A DNA stretch of 64,000 bases, taken from positions 124,001 to 188,000 of the forward strand of contig NZ_QJSR01000007.1 in assembly GCF_003217095.1 (NCBI RefSeq). Direction: 5' to 3'. Below the pieces are notes generated by a model that saw only the letters and a program-made list of their open reading frames with translations, ran no database searches and was not told where the DNA came from. The position numbers and the translations under genes were made by a program. The stretch comes from Rhizobium sp. PP-CC-3A-592. GTDB taxonomy: Bacteria; Pseudomonadota; Alphaproteobacteria; Rhizobiales; Rhizobiaceae. The first letter of the stretch is position 1; each line of letters starts with the position of its first letter. Positions 1 to 10,754 of the stretch are shown in pieces.

Positions 1-237
1 CAACGGCGGGGTCATGCCTTCCGCACCGCTTCTGAACGAGGCGAGAAAGGCGATGGCGAAGGGTGCGAGGAAGAAGAGGACGATGGCGACGCCGGCCGTG
101 TGGTAGGCGACCGCTCCATTGCGCTTGCGGCGCGCACGGGCGAGCTTTGCGGCCTCGTTTGCCGGGTTTGGTCTTACCTCTATGGCGTGTCCGGCCGCTG
201 TCATGGTCGGGGAGAGTGCTGTTGGAGTCATGGTCAT
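1..237 (-). CDS. Sugar ABC transporter permease, MalG-like (partial, runs off the left edge)
   Basis: Only the first 79 codons lie in the window. A basic cytosolic N-terminus rich in Ala, Arg and Lys leads into one hydrophobic segment (about residues 44-66) ending in a short loop, as expected for the first membrane helix of the second permease of a CUT1-type carbohydrate importer. The ATG overlaps the stop of the upstream permease by four bases (ATGA), so the two subunits are probably translationally coupled. The EAA loop, which would contact the ATPase, is outside the window. Family assignment rests on the context plus this one helix. Confidence 0.75.
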   Translation of the reverse strand, partial: MTMTPTALSPTMTAAGHAIEVRPNPANEAAKLARARRKRNGAVAYHTAGVAIVLFFLAPFAIAFLASFRSGAEGMTPPL

Positions 238-1151
238 GCCTTGTCGTCTCCGACCTTCAGCAGCCAGAGCTGCACGATGCTGATGGCAACGAGGATGGCG
301 AGCAACACGATGGAGAGCGAAGCGCCGTAGCCGAGGTTGAAGGACACGAAGGACTGGTTGAAGATGTAATAGACGACCGAGATCATCCGGTTCTGGGGGC
401 CGCCGGCCGTCATGATGTAGAACTGGTCGAAGGCGAGGATCGAACCGGTGACGGAGATGATGAGGGCCAGCGCGATCGTGCGGCGCATCAAAGGAAGCGT
501 CAGATAGCGAAACCGTTGCCAACGCTTCGCCCCGTCGATGCGCGCCGCCTCGACGATATCTGCCGGAATGGCCTGCAGGCCGGTGAGCAGGATGATCATG
601 GTGAAGCCCGCGACCTTCCAGACGACCATGACGATGATGGTGAGAAACGCGCTGTCGAAGCTCGCGAGCAGGTTGGGGCTGCGCTCGACGATGCCGAGTG
701 CCCTGAGGAGTGGCCCGATGAAGCCACTGTCCACATTGGCAAGCCACACCCACAGGAGCGATGCGGTCGCCAGCCCCACGACGACGGGCAGGAAGATGAC
801 GGTGCGATAGGCGCCCACGAAACGCCGCTGCTTTTCCACGAAGAGCGCCAGCGGAAAGGCAACGGCGAAGATCGCGATGGTGGCGACGACCGTGTAAAGC
901 GCCGTGAACCGGAGCGCTGACAGGAACCGCGTGTCATTGATCATGCGGATATAGTTGTTGATGCCGATCCAGCGCTGAGCACCCATCAGCGGCCAGGCAT
1001 GCAGGCTCATCCAGGCGGTCATCATGACCGGAATGACGAAGAACAGGATGACAAGCGCCATGGCAGGCGCGATGTACAAAATACCACGCCAGGCCGACGA
1101 TCTCGGCTTCGGGCGTCCCGCGGCGCGCGACAGGTTGGGAACGACGGTCAT
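234..1151 (-). CDS. Sugar ABC transporter permease, MalF/UgpA-like
   Basis: Inner-membrane permease of a CUT1 carbohydrate importer, 305 aa with about six hydrophobic segments. The EAA loop that docks on the ATPase is visible near residue 205 (EAARIDGAKRWQRF, then LPLMRR). An in-frame GTG lies seven codons upstream at 1172, but the ATG at 1151 is preferred because it gives the usual short cytosolic N-terminus. It follows the binding-protein gene after a 120-base gap that holds a strong hairpin, and it overlaps the next permease by ATGA. The substrate cannot be told from sequence; the LacI regulator upstream suggests a sugar or sugar alcohol. Confidence 0.88.
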   Translation of the reverse strand: MTVVPNLSRAAGRPKPRSSAWRGILYIAPAMALVILFFVIPVMMTAWMSLHAWPLMGAQRWIGINNYIRMINDTRFLSALRFTALYTVVATIAIFAVAFPLALFVEKQRRFVGAYRTVIFLPVVVGLATASLLWVWLANVDSGFIGPLLRALGIVERSPNLLASFDSAFLTIIVMVVWKVAGFTMIILLTGLQAIPADIVEAARIDGAKRWQRFRYLTLPLMRRTIALALIISVTGSILAFDQFYIMTAGGPQNRMISVVYYIFNQSFVSFNLGYGASLSIVLLAILVAISIVQLWLLKVGDDKA

Positions 1152-1220
1152 GAGCAAGATCTCACACTTCACGGTCCGGCCGACGACCCGATCGACGTCG
1201 GGCGCGGTCGCTGAAGGAAC

Positions 1221-1252
1221 CGGGCGGAGGGGATAGGCTCCCCCTCCGCCCG
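1221..1252 (-). repeat. Perfect 12-bp stem hairpin between binding-protein and permease genes
   Basis: CGGGCGGAGGGG (1221-1232) pairs without mismatch with CCCCTCCGCCCG (1241-1252) around an 8-base loop, 19 bases after the binding-protein stop. There is no T-run, so it is unlikely to be a full terminator. By position it could protect the 3' end of the binding-protein mRNA or partly attenuate the permease genes (inference). Confidence 0.75.
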
Positions 1253-1271
1253 CGGGCGACCAAGGGGAGGA

Positions 1272-2510
1272 TTACTGGCCGCTGTCGATGATCGACTGCA
1301 TCTCGGATTGAGCCGAGGAGAACGCGCCATCGACGTCGTCGCCGAAGATCGAGGCGTTGATGAAGGTCGCCCAGGGACCGTTCGCGCTGTTGATGAGATC
1401 GTTGAACTGCAGGGTATAGGGCGTCTTTGCGACCGCGATCGCCTTCATGCCCACGCCCATGCGCGGATCGAGACCCTTCAGCACCTCATCGGCGATATCC
1501 CCACGGGTCGGCAGGCTGCCGTACTTCGCCATGATCTTCTGGCCTTCTTCCGAATAGATGAACTGGATGAAGGTCTTGACCGGCTCGAGCTTGGTCGTGC
1601 CCTTGGTCACCACGACATTGTCGCCGCCGGCAAAGGACGAGGGTTGCCCGTTGACGCCGGGGATCAGCGTGACGCCGAAATCGATCGTCGGATGCTCGGT
1701 GACGAGGGTGCCGATGGCGAAGGCGCCAAGGCTCTGCTGGCCGATCTTGCCATTGGTAAAAGACAGAAAGTTCGTGCCGTTGTCGCTGGCCGCACCCGAT
1801 GGCACGAGGTCCTTCTTGACCATGTTGCGGTAGATATCGACCGCCTTGCGCATCTCCGGCGTATCGAGGGTCGCGGTCTTGCTGTCGGCTGAGAGGATAT
1901 CGGCACCCGCGCCCCAGACGAGCGGCGTGAAGGTGAAGATCATGCAGCCGCCACAGCCGCCGCCCGAGAAGTAGAAGCCGTAGGTGTCGTCGCCGAGCGC
2001 GCGGATCTTCTCGGCGTTCGCAGTGATCTCGTCCCAGTTGGCGGGCGCCTTTTCGGGGTCGAGGCCGGCCTTGCGGTAGAGGTCCTTGTTCCAGGCGAAG
2101 ACGGAGGTTTCGACGGACAGCGGCAGACCGTAGATCTTGTCCTCATAGGTGCCGAGACGAACATGCGACGGTGAGAGGGAATTGAAATAGGGCAGACTCT
2201 TTGCCCAGTCGGTCAGGTCTTCGAGCTGGCCCGCGGCGGCGAAGGCCGGGGTGTAGATCAGGTCCATCGAAAGCGCGTCCGGCGCCTGACCGCCCGCAAT
2301 CGAGGTCGCGTATTTCTGCACGAGTTCCGAGAAGGGAACTTCGGTTAGCTCGACCTTGTCCTCATGGCCGGCATTGTAAGCGGCGACGACGTTCTTGAAG
2401 GCGTCGCCGACGCCGGTGCGCACCCACATATTGATGGTTTCGGCCGAGGCGAGGCCTGGGCTCAGAGACAGCGCGAGCAGGCTCGTCGCAGCGAGAAGCT
2501 TTTTCATCAT
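1272..2510 (-). CDS. Extracellular sugar-binding protein of ABC importer
   Basis: Periplasmic solute-binding protein of the MalE/UgpB type (family 1), 412 aa. It begins with a Sec signal peptide (MMKK, hydrophobic core, cleavage likely after LASA near residue 22), and the mature protein starts ETINMWVRTG as in CUT1 binding proteins. Start choice: a GGAGG sits seven bases before the ATG at 2510; the ATG at 2516 touches the Shine-Dalgarno sequence and is less likely. A Cys-rich GGGCGGC patch lies about 190 residues in. It is first of the transport genes, 25 bases after the LacI gene, so regulator and importer probably share a transcript. Confidence 0.9.
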   Translation of the reverse strand: MMKKLLAATSLLALSLSPGLASAETINMWVRTGVGDAFKNVVAAYNAGHEDKVELTEVPFSELVQKYATSIAGGQAPDALSMDLIYTPAFAAAGQLEDLTDWAKSLPYFNSLSPSHVRLGTYEDKIYGLPLSVETSVFAWNKDLYRKAGLDPEKAPANWDEITANAEKIRALGDDTYGFYFSGGGCGGCMIFTFTPLVWGAGADILSADSKTATLDTPEMRKAVDIYRNMVKKDLVPSGAASDNGTNFLSFTNGKIGQQSLGAFAIGTLVTEHPTIDFGVTLIPGVNGQPSSFAGGDNVVVTKGTTKLEPVKTFIQFIYSEEGQKIMAKYGSLPTRGDIADEVLKGLDPRMGVGMKAIAVAKTPYTLQFNDLINSANGPWATFINASIFGDDVDGAFSSAQSEMQSIIDSGQ

Positions 2511-2535
2511 GGTCATTCCTCCCTTGTGGCGCTCC

Positions 2536-3561
2536 TCAGCGCCGTTTCTCAGTCTCGGGGCTCCCGACCCCACATGATTGCCGAACCACCAACCGGCACG
2601 GCAACGTTCTCACGCCAGGCTCCACGGGCTGGCCTTCCGCCAGCGCGAGGATGGTCAGGCCCGCCTGACGCCCGAGTTCCTTCAGGTCCATGTCCACCGA
2701 TGTCAGTGGCGGACGCATCTGGGCTGCGACAATCTCCCAATTGTCGAAACCGACGATCGCAACGTCCTCGGGCACGCGGATGCCACGTTCTCGAAGAGCG
2801 TCCACCGCGCCCCGAGCGATCTGGTCATTGCCGCAGAAGAGCGCATCCGGCTTCTCGCCGGGCGAAGACCAGATCCCGTCGACGGCATCCCGCCCCCAGG
2901 TTTCCGACCATTCGCCGAAGAGAACGGTTGCCCCATTCCCGATCACCGCGCGAAAGGCGCCGCTCCGCTCGCGAACCGAGAAGAAGTCCTCCGGGCCGGT
3001 CACATGCACGATCCGCCGCCGCCCACTCGCCTTCAGCCATTCCACGGCAAGCGTCGCGCCATGCGCATCGTCCGAGCGGAAGGACACGCTGTCCGGTCCG
3101 CCCTCGGTAAAGGCGTAGACCACGGGCACCGGCACATCCGACAGGTCGATCGGCAAGCGACGATCGACACGCTTTCCCGTGGCGATGATGCCGTCCACCT
3201 GCTTGTCGAGCATGGCATCCACATGCACCTGACCGAGCGCCGGATCGTCCTCGATGGCGCAGAGAAAGACAGAAACGCCGCGATCGACCAAGGCTTCCGA
3301 AACGCCCGCCATGACCGGCAGGGTGAAGCGACCGTAGGTGTCGTTCGTCAGGAGGCCGATGGTGAAGCTGCGCTTCGACAACAGTCCCTGCGCCAGCGCA
3401 TTCGGCCGAAAGCCGATCTCGCGAGCGACGCGCTTGACCCGCTGGCGCGTCTCCTCGCCCATGCGGCCCGTGTCGTTCAGCGCCTTCGACGCCGTGGAAA
3501 TGCTGACCCCTGCCATGGCCGCAAGATCCCGGATCGTCTGCCGTCCTCCCTTTCCGCGCAT
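2536..3561 (-). CDS. LacI-family transcriptional regulator
   Basis: DNA-binding repressor of 341 aa. The N-terminus shows the LacI helix-turn-helix and hinge (TIRDLAAMAGVSISTASKAL, then RVKRVAREIGFRPNALAQGL), followed by a periplasmic-binding-like effector domain. The ATG at 3561 is chosen over an in-frame TTG four codons upstream because AGGA precedes it at suitable spacing. It lies directly upstream of, and in line with, the sugar-importer genes. Two perfect palindromes of LacI-operator form sit just upstream, so it most likely represses its own operon until a sugar binds (inference). Confidence 0.9.
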   Translation of the reverse strand: MRGKGGRQTIRDLAAMAGVSISTASKALNDTGRMGEETRQRVKRVAREIGFRPNALAQGLLSKRSFTIGLLTNDTYGRFTLPVMAGVSEALVDRGVSVFLCAIEDDPALGQVHVDAMLDKQVDGIIATGKRVDRRLPIDLSDVPVPVVYAFTEGGPDSVSFRSDDAHGATLAVEWLKASGRRRIVHVTGPEDFFSVRERSGAFRAVIGNGATVLFGEWSETWGRDAVDGIWSSPGEKPDALFCGNDQIARGAVDALRERGIRVPEDVAIVGFDNWEIVAAQMRPPLTSVDMDLKELGRQAGLTILALAEGQPVEPGVRTLPCRLVVRQSCGVGSPETEKRR

Positions 3562-3595
3562 GGTGTCCTGCAACCTCCTCGCTGCTGTTGGAGCA

Positions 3596-3611
3596 GAGAA
3601 AAGCTTTTCTC
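3596..3611. promoter_or_regulatory. LacI-type operator, proximal half of a twin site
   Basis: GAGAAAAGCTTTTCTC is a perfect 16-bp palindrome with a central GC, 35 bases upstream of the LacI start. It matches the distal site at 13 of 16 or more positions and has the AT-rich arms with a central CG/GC step typical of LacI-family operators. Confidence 0.7.
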
Positions 3612-3624
3612 AGGCGCGTCGTCA

Positions 3625-3646
3625 AATGAGAAAACGTTTTCTCATT
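3625..3646. promoter_or_regulatory. LacI-type operator, distal half of a twin site
   Basis: A perfect 22-bp palindrome with core GAGAAAACGTTTTCTC and extra AAT/ATT arms. Its centre is 32 bp from the centre of the proximal site, close to three helical turns, so two repressor dimers could bind the same DNA face. Confidence 0.75.
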
Positions 3647-3670
3647 GAAAAACTTGCGGAGGGGTTTTCG

Positions 3671-5241
<1,571 letters not shown>

Positions 5242-5245
<4 letters not shown>

Positions 5246-5817
5246 GCGCATACGACCTTCTGAAGGTACGCCGCGATCGCGTCAAGCGGCAACACCCGGG
5301 CTTCGGGACACCGTGCGATTGCACCTTCGGGCATTGCGGCGGCAAAAGCCGTCGCCGGATCCTGAACGACGGCATGGCCGCCGGCATTCGAAATTGCGCG
5401 CAGGCCCCGGGCGCCGTCGTGATTGGCGCCGGTGAGCACGATGCCGACCAGCGCTGCCCCGAACGCATCGGCAGCACTTTCGAAGAGGACATCGATGGAG
5501 GGTCGGGAGAACATCACGGGTTCGTCGCTGGAGAGTGAAAGCGTTCTATTCCCTTCGACGAGCAGATGATAGTTGGGCGGCGCGAAATAGGCCGTGCCGC
5601 CGGCCAGAGGCTCCTTGTCCTCCACCTCCATCACCCGGATCCGGCATTTCGCCTGAAACAGCTCGGCTAGCACGCTGCGCTTGTCGCCGGGAATATGGAC
5701 GACGAGCATGATCGGCACGGGGAAATCGGCCGGCAAAGCCGGCAGGATGATCGTCAGGGCCTCCAAAGCACCGGCAGAGGCACCGATGACGACGGCTTGG
5801 GGCCGTACATCGCTCAT
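5242..5817 (-). CDS. Stand-alone CheB-type methylesterase domain
   Basis: A single CheB catalytic domain of 191 aa without the N-terminal receiver that regulates classical CheB. The Ser-His-Asp triad is visible: S in IGASAGAL (about 14), H in VVHIP (about 41) and D in LTGANHDGA (about 133). CheB enzymes remove methyl groups from, or deamidate, chemoreceptor glutamates. No methyl-accepting protein is encoded nearby, so the real substrate may be one of the kinases of this operon. Its start overlaps the cheR stop and its stop overlaps the next kinase, ATGA in both cases. Confidence 0.85.
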
Positions 5818-6653
5818 TCGCCGATCCTCTGGTAGATCTTCTCCTCCCGCACGAAGTCGCGAAATGCGCCGGCATGATCGGAAAAACGGATGCTTTCCTT
5901 CGCACCGAGGCCGAGGAACCCGTTTCGCGGCAGCGAGTCCTTGAAGAGGCCGAGCGCGCGATCCTGCAGGGTGCGATCGAAATAGATCAGCACGTTGCGG
6001 CAGGAAACCAGGTTCATCTCGCCGAAGACGGCATCCGTGACGAGGCTGTGATCGGAAAACACCACGTTCCGCCGAAGCGTCCGATCAAAGGATACCCGCC
6101 CATAGGCCGCCTGATAGTAATCCGAGAGTGACGACTTGCCGCCGGACTTGCGATGGTTTTCGGTGAAAAGCTGCATGCGATCGAGCGGATAGACGCCGGC
6201 CTCGGCGATCTGCAACGCCTCCTGGCTAATGTCAGTCGCGTAGAACAGCGTCCGGTCCTCAAGGCCCTCCTCGCGAAAGAGGATGACGAGGGAATAGAGT
6301 TCCTCGCCATGGCTGCAGCCAGCCACCCAGACTTTCAGCGAGGGGTAGGTTCGCAGATGCGGGATGACCTGTTCGCGAATCGCGCGGAAATAGTCGGGAT
6401 CGCGAAACATCTCGCTGACCTGAACGGTCAGGTAGCCGAGCAGTTGCGGCAGCATGTCCCGGTCGTGCAGAAGCCGTTCCTGAAGGCCCGAAATGGTGGA
6501 GATATGAAGCTGCTCCAGCGCCTGGCGCAGGCGCCGTTTGACAGACGCCATGGCGTAGCCGCGAAAATCATAATGGTATCGGGAATAAAGAGCCTCCAGC
6601 AGAAGCCGGATCTCGATGTCCTCGACCTTTTCCAACGCGGAGAGATCACTCAT
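5814..6653 (-). CDS. CheR-type methyltransferase
   Basis: S-adenosylmethionine-dependent protein glutamate methyltransferase, 279 aa: an all-helical N-terminal domain, then the Rossmann-like catalytic domain with the SAM motif VWVAGCSHGEELYSL (classical CheR has CSTGEEPYS). LVSCRNVLIYFD is the conserved RNVLIYF strand. The ATG at 6653 overlaps the stop of the big hybrid kinase (ATGA). With cheB it forms a writer-eraser pair for methyl marks, possibly acting on the coiled-coil part of the hybrid kinase rather than on classical chemoreceptors (inference). Confidence 0.88.
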   Translation of the reverse strand: MSDLSALEKVEDIEIRLLLEALYSRYHYDFRGYAMASVKRRLRQALEQLHISTISGLQERLLHDRDMLPQLLGYLTVQVSEMFRDPDYFRAIREQVIPHLRTYPSLKVWVAGCSHGEELYSLVILFREEGLEDRTLFYATDISQEALQIAEAGVYPLDRMQLFTENHRKSGGKSSLSDYYQAAYGRVSFDRTLRRNVVFSDHSLVTDAVFGEMNLVSCRNVLIYFDRTLQDRALGLFKDSLPRNGFLGLGAKESIRFSDHAGAFRDFVREEKIYQRIGE

Positions 6654-9600
6654 CGCGGCATCCAGACGCGAACGAGCGACAGCAATTTTTCCACGTCGAG
6701 AGGCTTCGCCATGTAGTCGTTCGCCCCTGCCTCGATGCAGCGCTGCTGGTCGTCGGGCATGGCTTTGGCCGTGAGGGTGATGATCGGCAGTTTCTTCCAC
6801 TGGGTGTTCTTCCGGATCTCCCGCGTCGCCGTCAGGCCGTCCATGACGGGCATCATCACGTCCATCAGCACGAGATCGATGCCGGCACCCGGCTGGCCTG
6901 CCGATTTCGCCAGCGCATCCAGCGCTTCCTGTCCGTTGCGCGCGATCTCGATCACGGCACCACGCGGCTCGAGAATGTTGGTCAACGCATAGACGTTGCG
7001 CACATCGTCCTCAACGACGAGGATGCGGCGACCTTCCAGAAGCGCGTCGCGGCTGCGGGCCTTGCGGATCATCTTCTGCTGCTCGGCAGGCAGGTCGGAC
7101 ACGACCTGGTGCAGGAACAGGCTGACCTCGTCGAGCAGCCGCTCCGGCGATTTCGCACCCTTGATGATGATCGACTTGGAATAGCGGCGCAGCTGCAGCT
7201 CGTCGTCGGCCGACAGCACGCGGCCGGTATAGACGATGACGGGCGGGAAAGCGCGGTCGCTGTCCTGGCTCAGCGTCTCCAGTAGCGAATAGCCCGAGGC
7301 ATCGGGCAGCGACAGATCGAGAACGATGCAGTCGAAGGTCTGCTCCTGCAGGAGCTTCAGGCATTCGGCCGCCGTTCCCGCCGTCACCGTCTCGACGTCG
7401 TGGGAAGTGAGGAGGCGTGCCACCGCCTCGCGCTGGACGTCGTTGTCCTCGACGATCAGCACGCGGTGCACCCGCTGCGAAAGTTTCGCCTCGAGCTTCT
7501 GCAGCACCTCGACCAGCTGTTCGCGCTTCACCGGCTTCAGCATGTAGCCGACGGCGCCGAGCGAGAGCGCCGTTTCCGTATGGTCGTCGCCCGAGACCAT
7601 GTGAATGGGAATATGACGCGTCTGCACGTCGCGCTTCAGCCGGTCGAGAACCGATAGCCCGGATTGGTCGGGAAGGCCGACATCGAGCACGATGGCGCTC
7701 GGCATGAATTGGCGGGCAAGCTCCAGTGCCTCCTGCGCCGTGCCGGCAACCAACGTGCGAAAGCCCATCTCGCGCGAGAGGTCCCGCAGGATCGCGGCGA
7801 AGGTCACATCGTCCTCGATGATCAGAAGCACGCGCTTGTTGTCGGACGGCGCGGCGCGGTCGTCGTCCACGAGGCGCGCCCTGGAAACGGCCGGTGTCTC
7901 GCGTTGCTCGATCGCGGGAGCGCCGACCGGGGGGCGCACAGGTGCAGGTGCGGCAGGCGCCGCCGCAGCGCTCTCGCGCGGCTGGCGGGCGGCGACCCGT
8001 GTCGCGTCGTAGGCTTCCGGGATGGTGATCGTAAACGTGCTGCCCTGACCCGGCTGGCTCTCCAGATGGATCGACCCGCCCAGCAGGCGAACAAGCTCGC
8101 GGGAGATCGACAGGCCGAGGCCGGTCCCGCCATAACGTCGGCTGATCGTGCCATCGGCCTGGTGGAAGGCCTCGAAGATGTTGCGCTGCTGGTCCTCGGC
8201 GATGCCGATGCCGCTATCGGTGACGGCGAGCGCGATCTGACCCTCCCCGTTGCCGTACCTTGTCCCGGCACGACGGATGGAGACGGATACCTTGCCGGCG
8301 GAGGTGAATTTGAACGCGTTGGAAAGGAGATTCTTCAGAACCTGTTCGAGCCTCTGAAGATCGGTCTCGATCACCGGCGGGCATTCCGGCGCGATCTCCA
8401 CCGCGAAATCGAGGTGCTTGTTCTTCGCCACGGGATCGAACACCTGCCGCAGATTGTTGGCAAGCCGCTCGACAGAGACCGCCTCGGGGCGAATATCGAT
8501 ATGTCCGGCCTCGATCTTCGAGAGGTCGAGGATATCGTTGATCAGGGTGAGAAGGTCGTTTCCCGAGGATTCGATCGTCTGGGCATACTTCACCTGTTCG
8601 CCGGTCAGATTGTCCTCGGAATTGTCGGCCAGCAGCTTGGCAAGGATCAACAGCGAGTTCAGCGGCGTGCGCAACTCGTGCGACATGTTGGCGAGGAAGT
8701 CGGATTTGTAGCGGCTCGCCTGCTCCAGCTCGCGCGCCTTCAGCTGCACCGCCCCGTTGACACGCTCCAGATCGTCGCGCTGCGTTTCCAGTTGGCGCGT
8801 CTGCTCTTCCAGCTGCGAATTGGTCTGTTCGAGTTCCACCTGCTGCTGCTCGAGCCGCGCCTGGGATTCCTTCAGCGCCCGGCCCTGCTCTTCCAGCTCT
8901 TCGTTGGAAACCCGCAGCTCTTCGCTCTGAACTTGCAGCTCCTCGGACTGGCGCTGGGTTTCGGCAAGAAGGTTCTGAAGGTCGGTGCGGTAATTCGCGG
9001 ACCGGACGGCCGTCGCGATCGAGGCGGCCGCCTGCTCCAGCAGAGCGAGAACGCTCTCGTCGATCGGGCGGAGGAAGCCGAGCTCGATCACCGCATTGAC
9101 CTCGCCATCGATGATGGCAGGGGAAATGACCAGATGCCGCGGTTTATCGCGCCCGAGCGCAGAGCCGAAGGAGAGGTAGCCATCGGGAACATCGGCGACC
9201 AGCAAGGCCTTTTCGCCGGCGGCCGCCTGCCCGAGCAGGCCTTCCCGCAGCTTGAACTGACGCGGAATATCCGCGCCATCGGGAACGCCATAGGTCGAGG
9301 ACCGCTGGAAGATGCCCCTGTCGCCGACGAAGATCGCGCCAGCCACGGCTCCGGCATAATCCGCCAGGAAGGTGAGAATGCTGTCGCCCAGCTGCTCGGT
9401 GCGCTGGTCGCCCATGACGGCGTTGCTGAGACCCACCTGCCCTGCCTGCAGCCAATCCTCCCGACGGCGCGCAAGGGTGGCGCGGCGGATGAGGACGCCG
9501 ATGGCAACCGTCAGAAGAAGCCCAAGAATGCCGGAGAAGATGCTGCTGACGAGGGCGGTGCTATAGGCGTCGTCCATCTCGCTCAGCCATTGCTGTCGCT

Positions 9601-10132
9601 GGCGCGTCTCTTCCTGCCCCATTTCGGAAAGCTGCGATCGGATGGCGTCCATCGCCGCCTTGCCGCGATCCGAGTTGACGACGGCAAGCGCTGCCGGCAG
9701 ACCTTGGCTCCGGCGCAGCTCGATGGTTTCCCTCAACTCGGCGAACTTGGCATCGACGCTGAGACGGATCGCCTCGATACGGCGCCCTTGTGCAGGATTG
9801 TTCTGCACCAGCCGGGCGATATCGTTAAGGTGCCGGGGAACGGCGAGAACGGCCACATTGTAAGGATCGAGATAGCGGGCATTGTCCGTCAGCAGAAAAC
9901 CACGCTGCCCGGTTTCCGCATCCTGCGCGCTCGACAGAAGCTTACCCAGCGCCACGATCACCTCGTGGGTATGGACGATCTTGTCGTTGTTGTCGCGCAA
10001 GGTATGCAGGTTGAGATAGGCGACGGCGCCGCTGATTAGAAAGAAGACCAGCGCTCCGGCAAGGCTGAAGGCGACGACAGGGTCGAGACCGAGCTTGAGG
10101 CTCGATGTTCTGGGCTGATGGATATCTGTCAT
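6650..10132 (-). CDS. CHASE3-GAF hybrid histidine kinase with three receiver domains
   Basis: Membrane sensor kinase of 1160 aa and first gene of the operon. Order: TM1 (about 18-40), periplasmic CHASE3-like helices (about 45-185, with the typical DAETGQRGFLLT), TM2 (about 192-216), GAF (about 245-375), a long Glu/Gln-rich coiled coil (about 390-475), HisKA (H485 in MSHELRTPLNS), HATPase (about 590-705; DSGIGI, GTGLGLS), a Pro/Ala linker, then three RECs with D817, D939 and D1091. REC2 has a degraded region after the phospho-site (KSIIIKG in place of KP). The ATG at 10132 is chosen because the upstream in-frame GTG would add 52 Arg-rich residues before TM1. The coiled coil resembles chemoreceptor signalling helices, so it is a possible CheR/CheB target. 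Confidence 0.92.
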   Translation of the reverse strand: MTDIHQPRTSSLKLGLDPVVAFSLAGALVFFLISGAVAYLNLHTLRDNNDKIVHTHEVIVALGKLLSSAQDAETGQRGFLLTDNARYLDPYNVAVLAVPRHLNDIARLVQNNPAQGRRIEAIRLSVDAKFAELRETIELRRSQGLPAALAVVNSDRGKAAMDAIRSQLSEMGQEETRQRQQWLSEMDDAYSTALVSSIFSGILGLLLTVAIGVLIRRATLARRREDWLQAGQVGLSNAVMGDQRTEQLGDSILTFLADYAGAVAGAIFVGDRGIFQRSSTYGVPDGADIPRQFKLREGLLGQAAAGEKALLVADVPDGYLSFGSALGRDKPRHLVISPAIIDGEVNAVIELGFLRPIDESVLALLEQAAASIATAVRSANYRTDLQNLLAETQRQSEELQVQSEELRVSNEELEEQGRALKESQARLEQQQVELEQTNSQLEEQTRQLETQRDDLERVNGAVQLKARELEQASRYKSDFLANMSHELRTPLNSLLILAKLLADNSEDNLTGEQVKYAQTIESSGNDLLTLINDILDLSKIEAGHIDIRPEAVSVERLANNLRQVFDPVAKNKHLDFAVEIAPECPPVIETDLQRLEQVLKNLLSNAFKFTSAGKVSVSIRRAGTRYGNGEGQIALAVTDSGIGIAEDQQRNIFEAFHQADGTISRRYGGTGLGLSISRELVRLLGGSIHLESQPGQGSTFTITIPEAYDATRVAARQPRESAAAAPAAPAPVRPPVGAPAIEQRETPAVSRARLVDDDRAAPSDNKRVLLIIEDDVTFAAILRDLSREMGFRTLVAGTAQEALELARQFMPSAIVLDVGLPDQSGLSVLDRLKRDVQTRHIPIHMVSGDDHTETALSLGAVGYMLKPVKREQLVEVLQKLEAKLSQRVHRVLIVEDNDVQREAVARLLTSHDVETVTAGTAAECLKLLQEQTFDCIVLDLSLPDASGYSLLETLSQDSDRAFPPVIVYTGRVLSADDELQLRRYSKSIIIKGAKSPERLLDEVSLFLHQVVSDLPAEQQKMIRKARSRDALLEGRRILVVEDDVRNVYALTNILEPRGAVIEIARNGQEALDALAKSAGQPGAGIDLVLMDVMMPVMDGLTATREIRKNTQWKKLPIITLTAKAMPDDQQRCIEAGANDYMAKPLDVEKLLSLVRVWMPR

Positions 10133-10292
10133 CGGAATCTCGGCAAGGTAGGAGCGGCGACGGAAAGGAAGCAGATGGCGACGGAGCTGTCGCGCAACGC
10201 GCTGTATCATTGCAGACGATCGCTGCACAACGCGTTCCGACGTCAACGCCGGCGGATGTGGATCGAAACCGCGGAAAAACAAGGACACGGGC

Positions 10293-10754
10293 TCATGACG
10301 ACACCGTGAGATGCGCGATCAATGGCCCGATCGCGAAGGAAAGCCCGGAGGCTGGTGCGTAAGCCGGATTCTCGATCGCGTAGAGACCAAGGTGTCTTTC
10401 TCGCGTCATGGAGACGACCAAACCATCCGCATCACGGTCCGCATGGTCATCGGTGAGGACAACCCGATGCTTCTGCAGGACAACCACCAGAAATTCCCGG
10501 TCTCTGGGGTTTCCCACGTCGTGGAGCGGTGGCGTGAACGGGTTGGCATAGGCGGCGCCCGTCACCCAGACGTTGGAGACGAGGGGAACAAGTTCGCCAT
10601 CGATGCGGGCATACCGACCATCCACCTCGCCGCTGATCTCTTTTACGATCACGTCTCTCTCCTCGTGCTCGCGAGCAAGCAGCGACTTTCCCGATCCTGC
10701 TATAACCCTCGGACCGGAACGAATCGACAGGCCGTCTGTTATCACCACAGCCAC
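10293..10754 (-). CDS. Hypothetical protein
   Basis: An open frame of 153 codons with a GTG start and no recognised domain. The codon pattern fits neighbouring genes (G/C-ending codons), and the centre (VSNVWVTGAAYANPFTPP, REFLVVVLQKHRVVLTDDHAD) reads like a folded beta-rich protein rather than antisense noise. It ends 160 bases upstream of the hybrid kinase and could be transcribed with it. No signal peptide or membrane helix. A plus-strand frame overlaps it fully but has a poorer composition. The function is unknown and the start uncertain. Confidence 0.5.
   Translation of the reverse strand: MAVVITDGLSIRSGPRVIAGSGKSLLAREHEERDVIVKEISGEVDGRYARIDGELVPLVSNVWVTGAAYANPFTPPLHDVGNPRDREFLVVVLQKHRVVLTDDHADRDADGLVVSMTRERHLGLYAIENPAYAPASGLSFAIGPLIAHLTVSS
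10716..10740 (+). promoter_or_regulatory. Possible EcfG (general stress) promoter for the 73-aa gene
   Basis: GGAAC (10716-10720) is followed after 16 bases by TGTT (10737-10740), close to the alphaproteobacterial EcfG pattern GGAAC-N16/17-CGTT with the first -10 base changed. It would give a leader of about 100 bases before the gene at 10853. Weak, pattern-only evidence. Confidence 0.3.

Noticed and set aside
7664-10039. 791-codon open frame on the plus strand, antisense to the hybrid kinase
   Set aside because: Arg/Gly/Asp-rich, no domain, exactly mirrors the codon pattern of the real kinase gene on the other strand; long antisense frames are common in GC-rich coding DNA.
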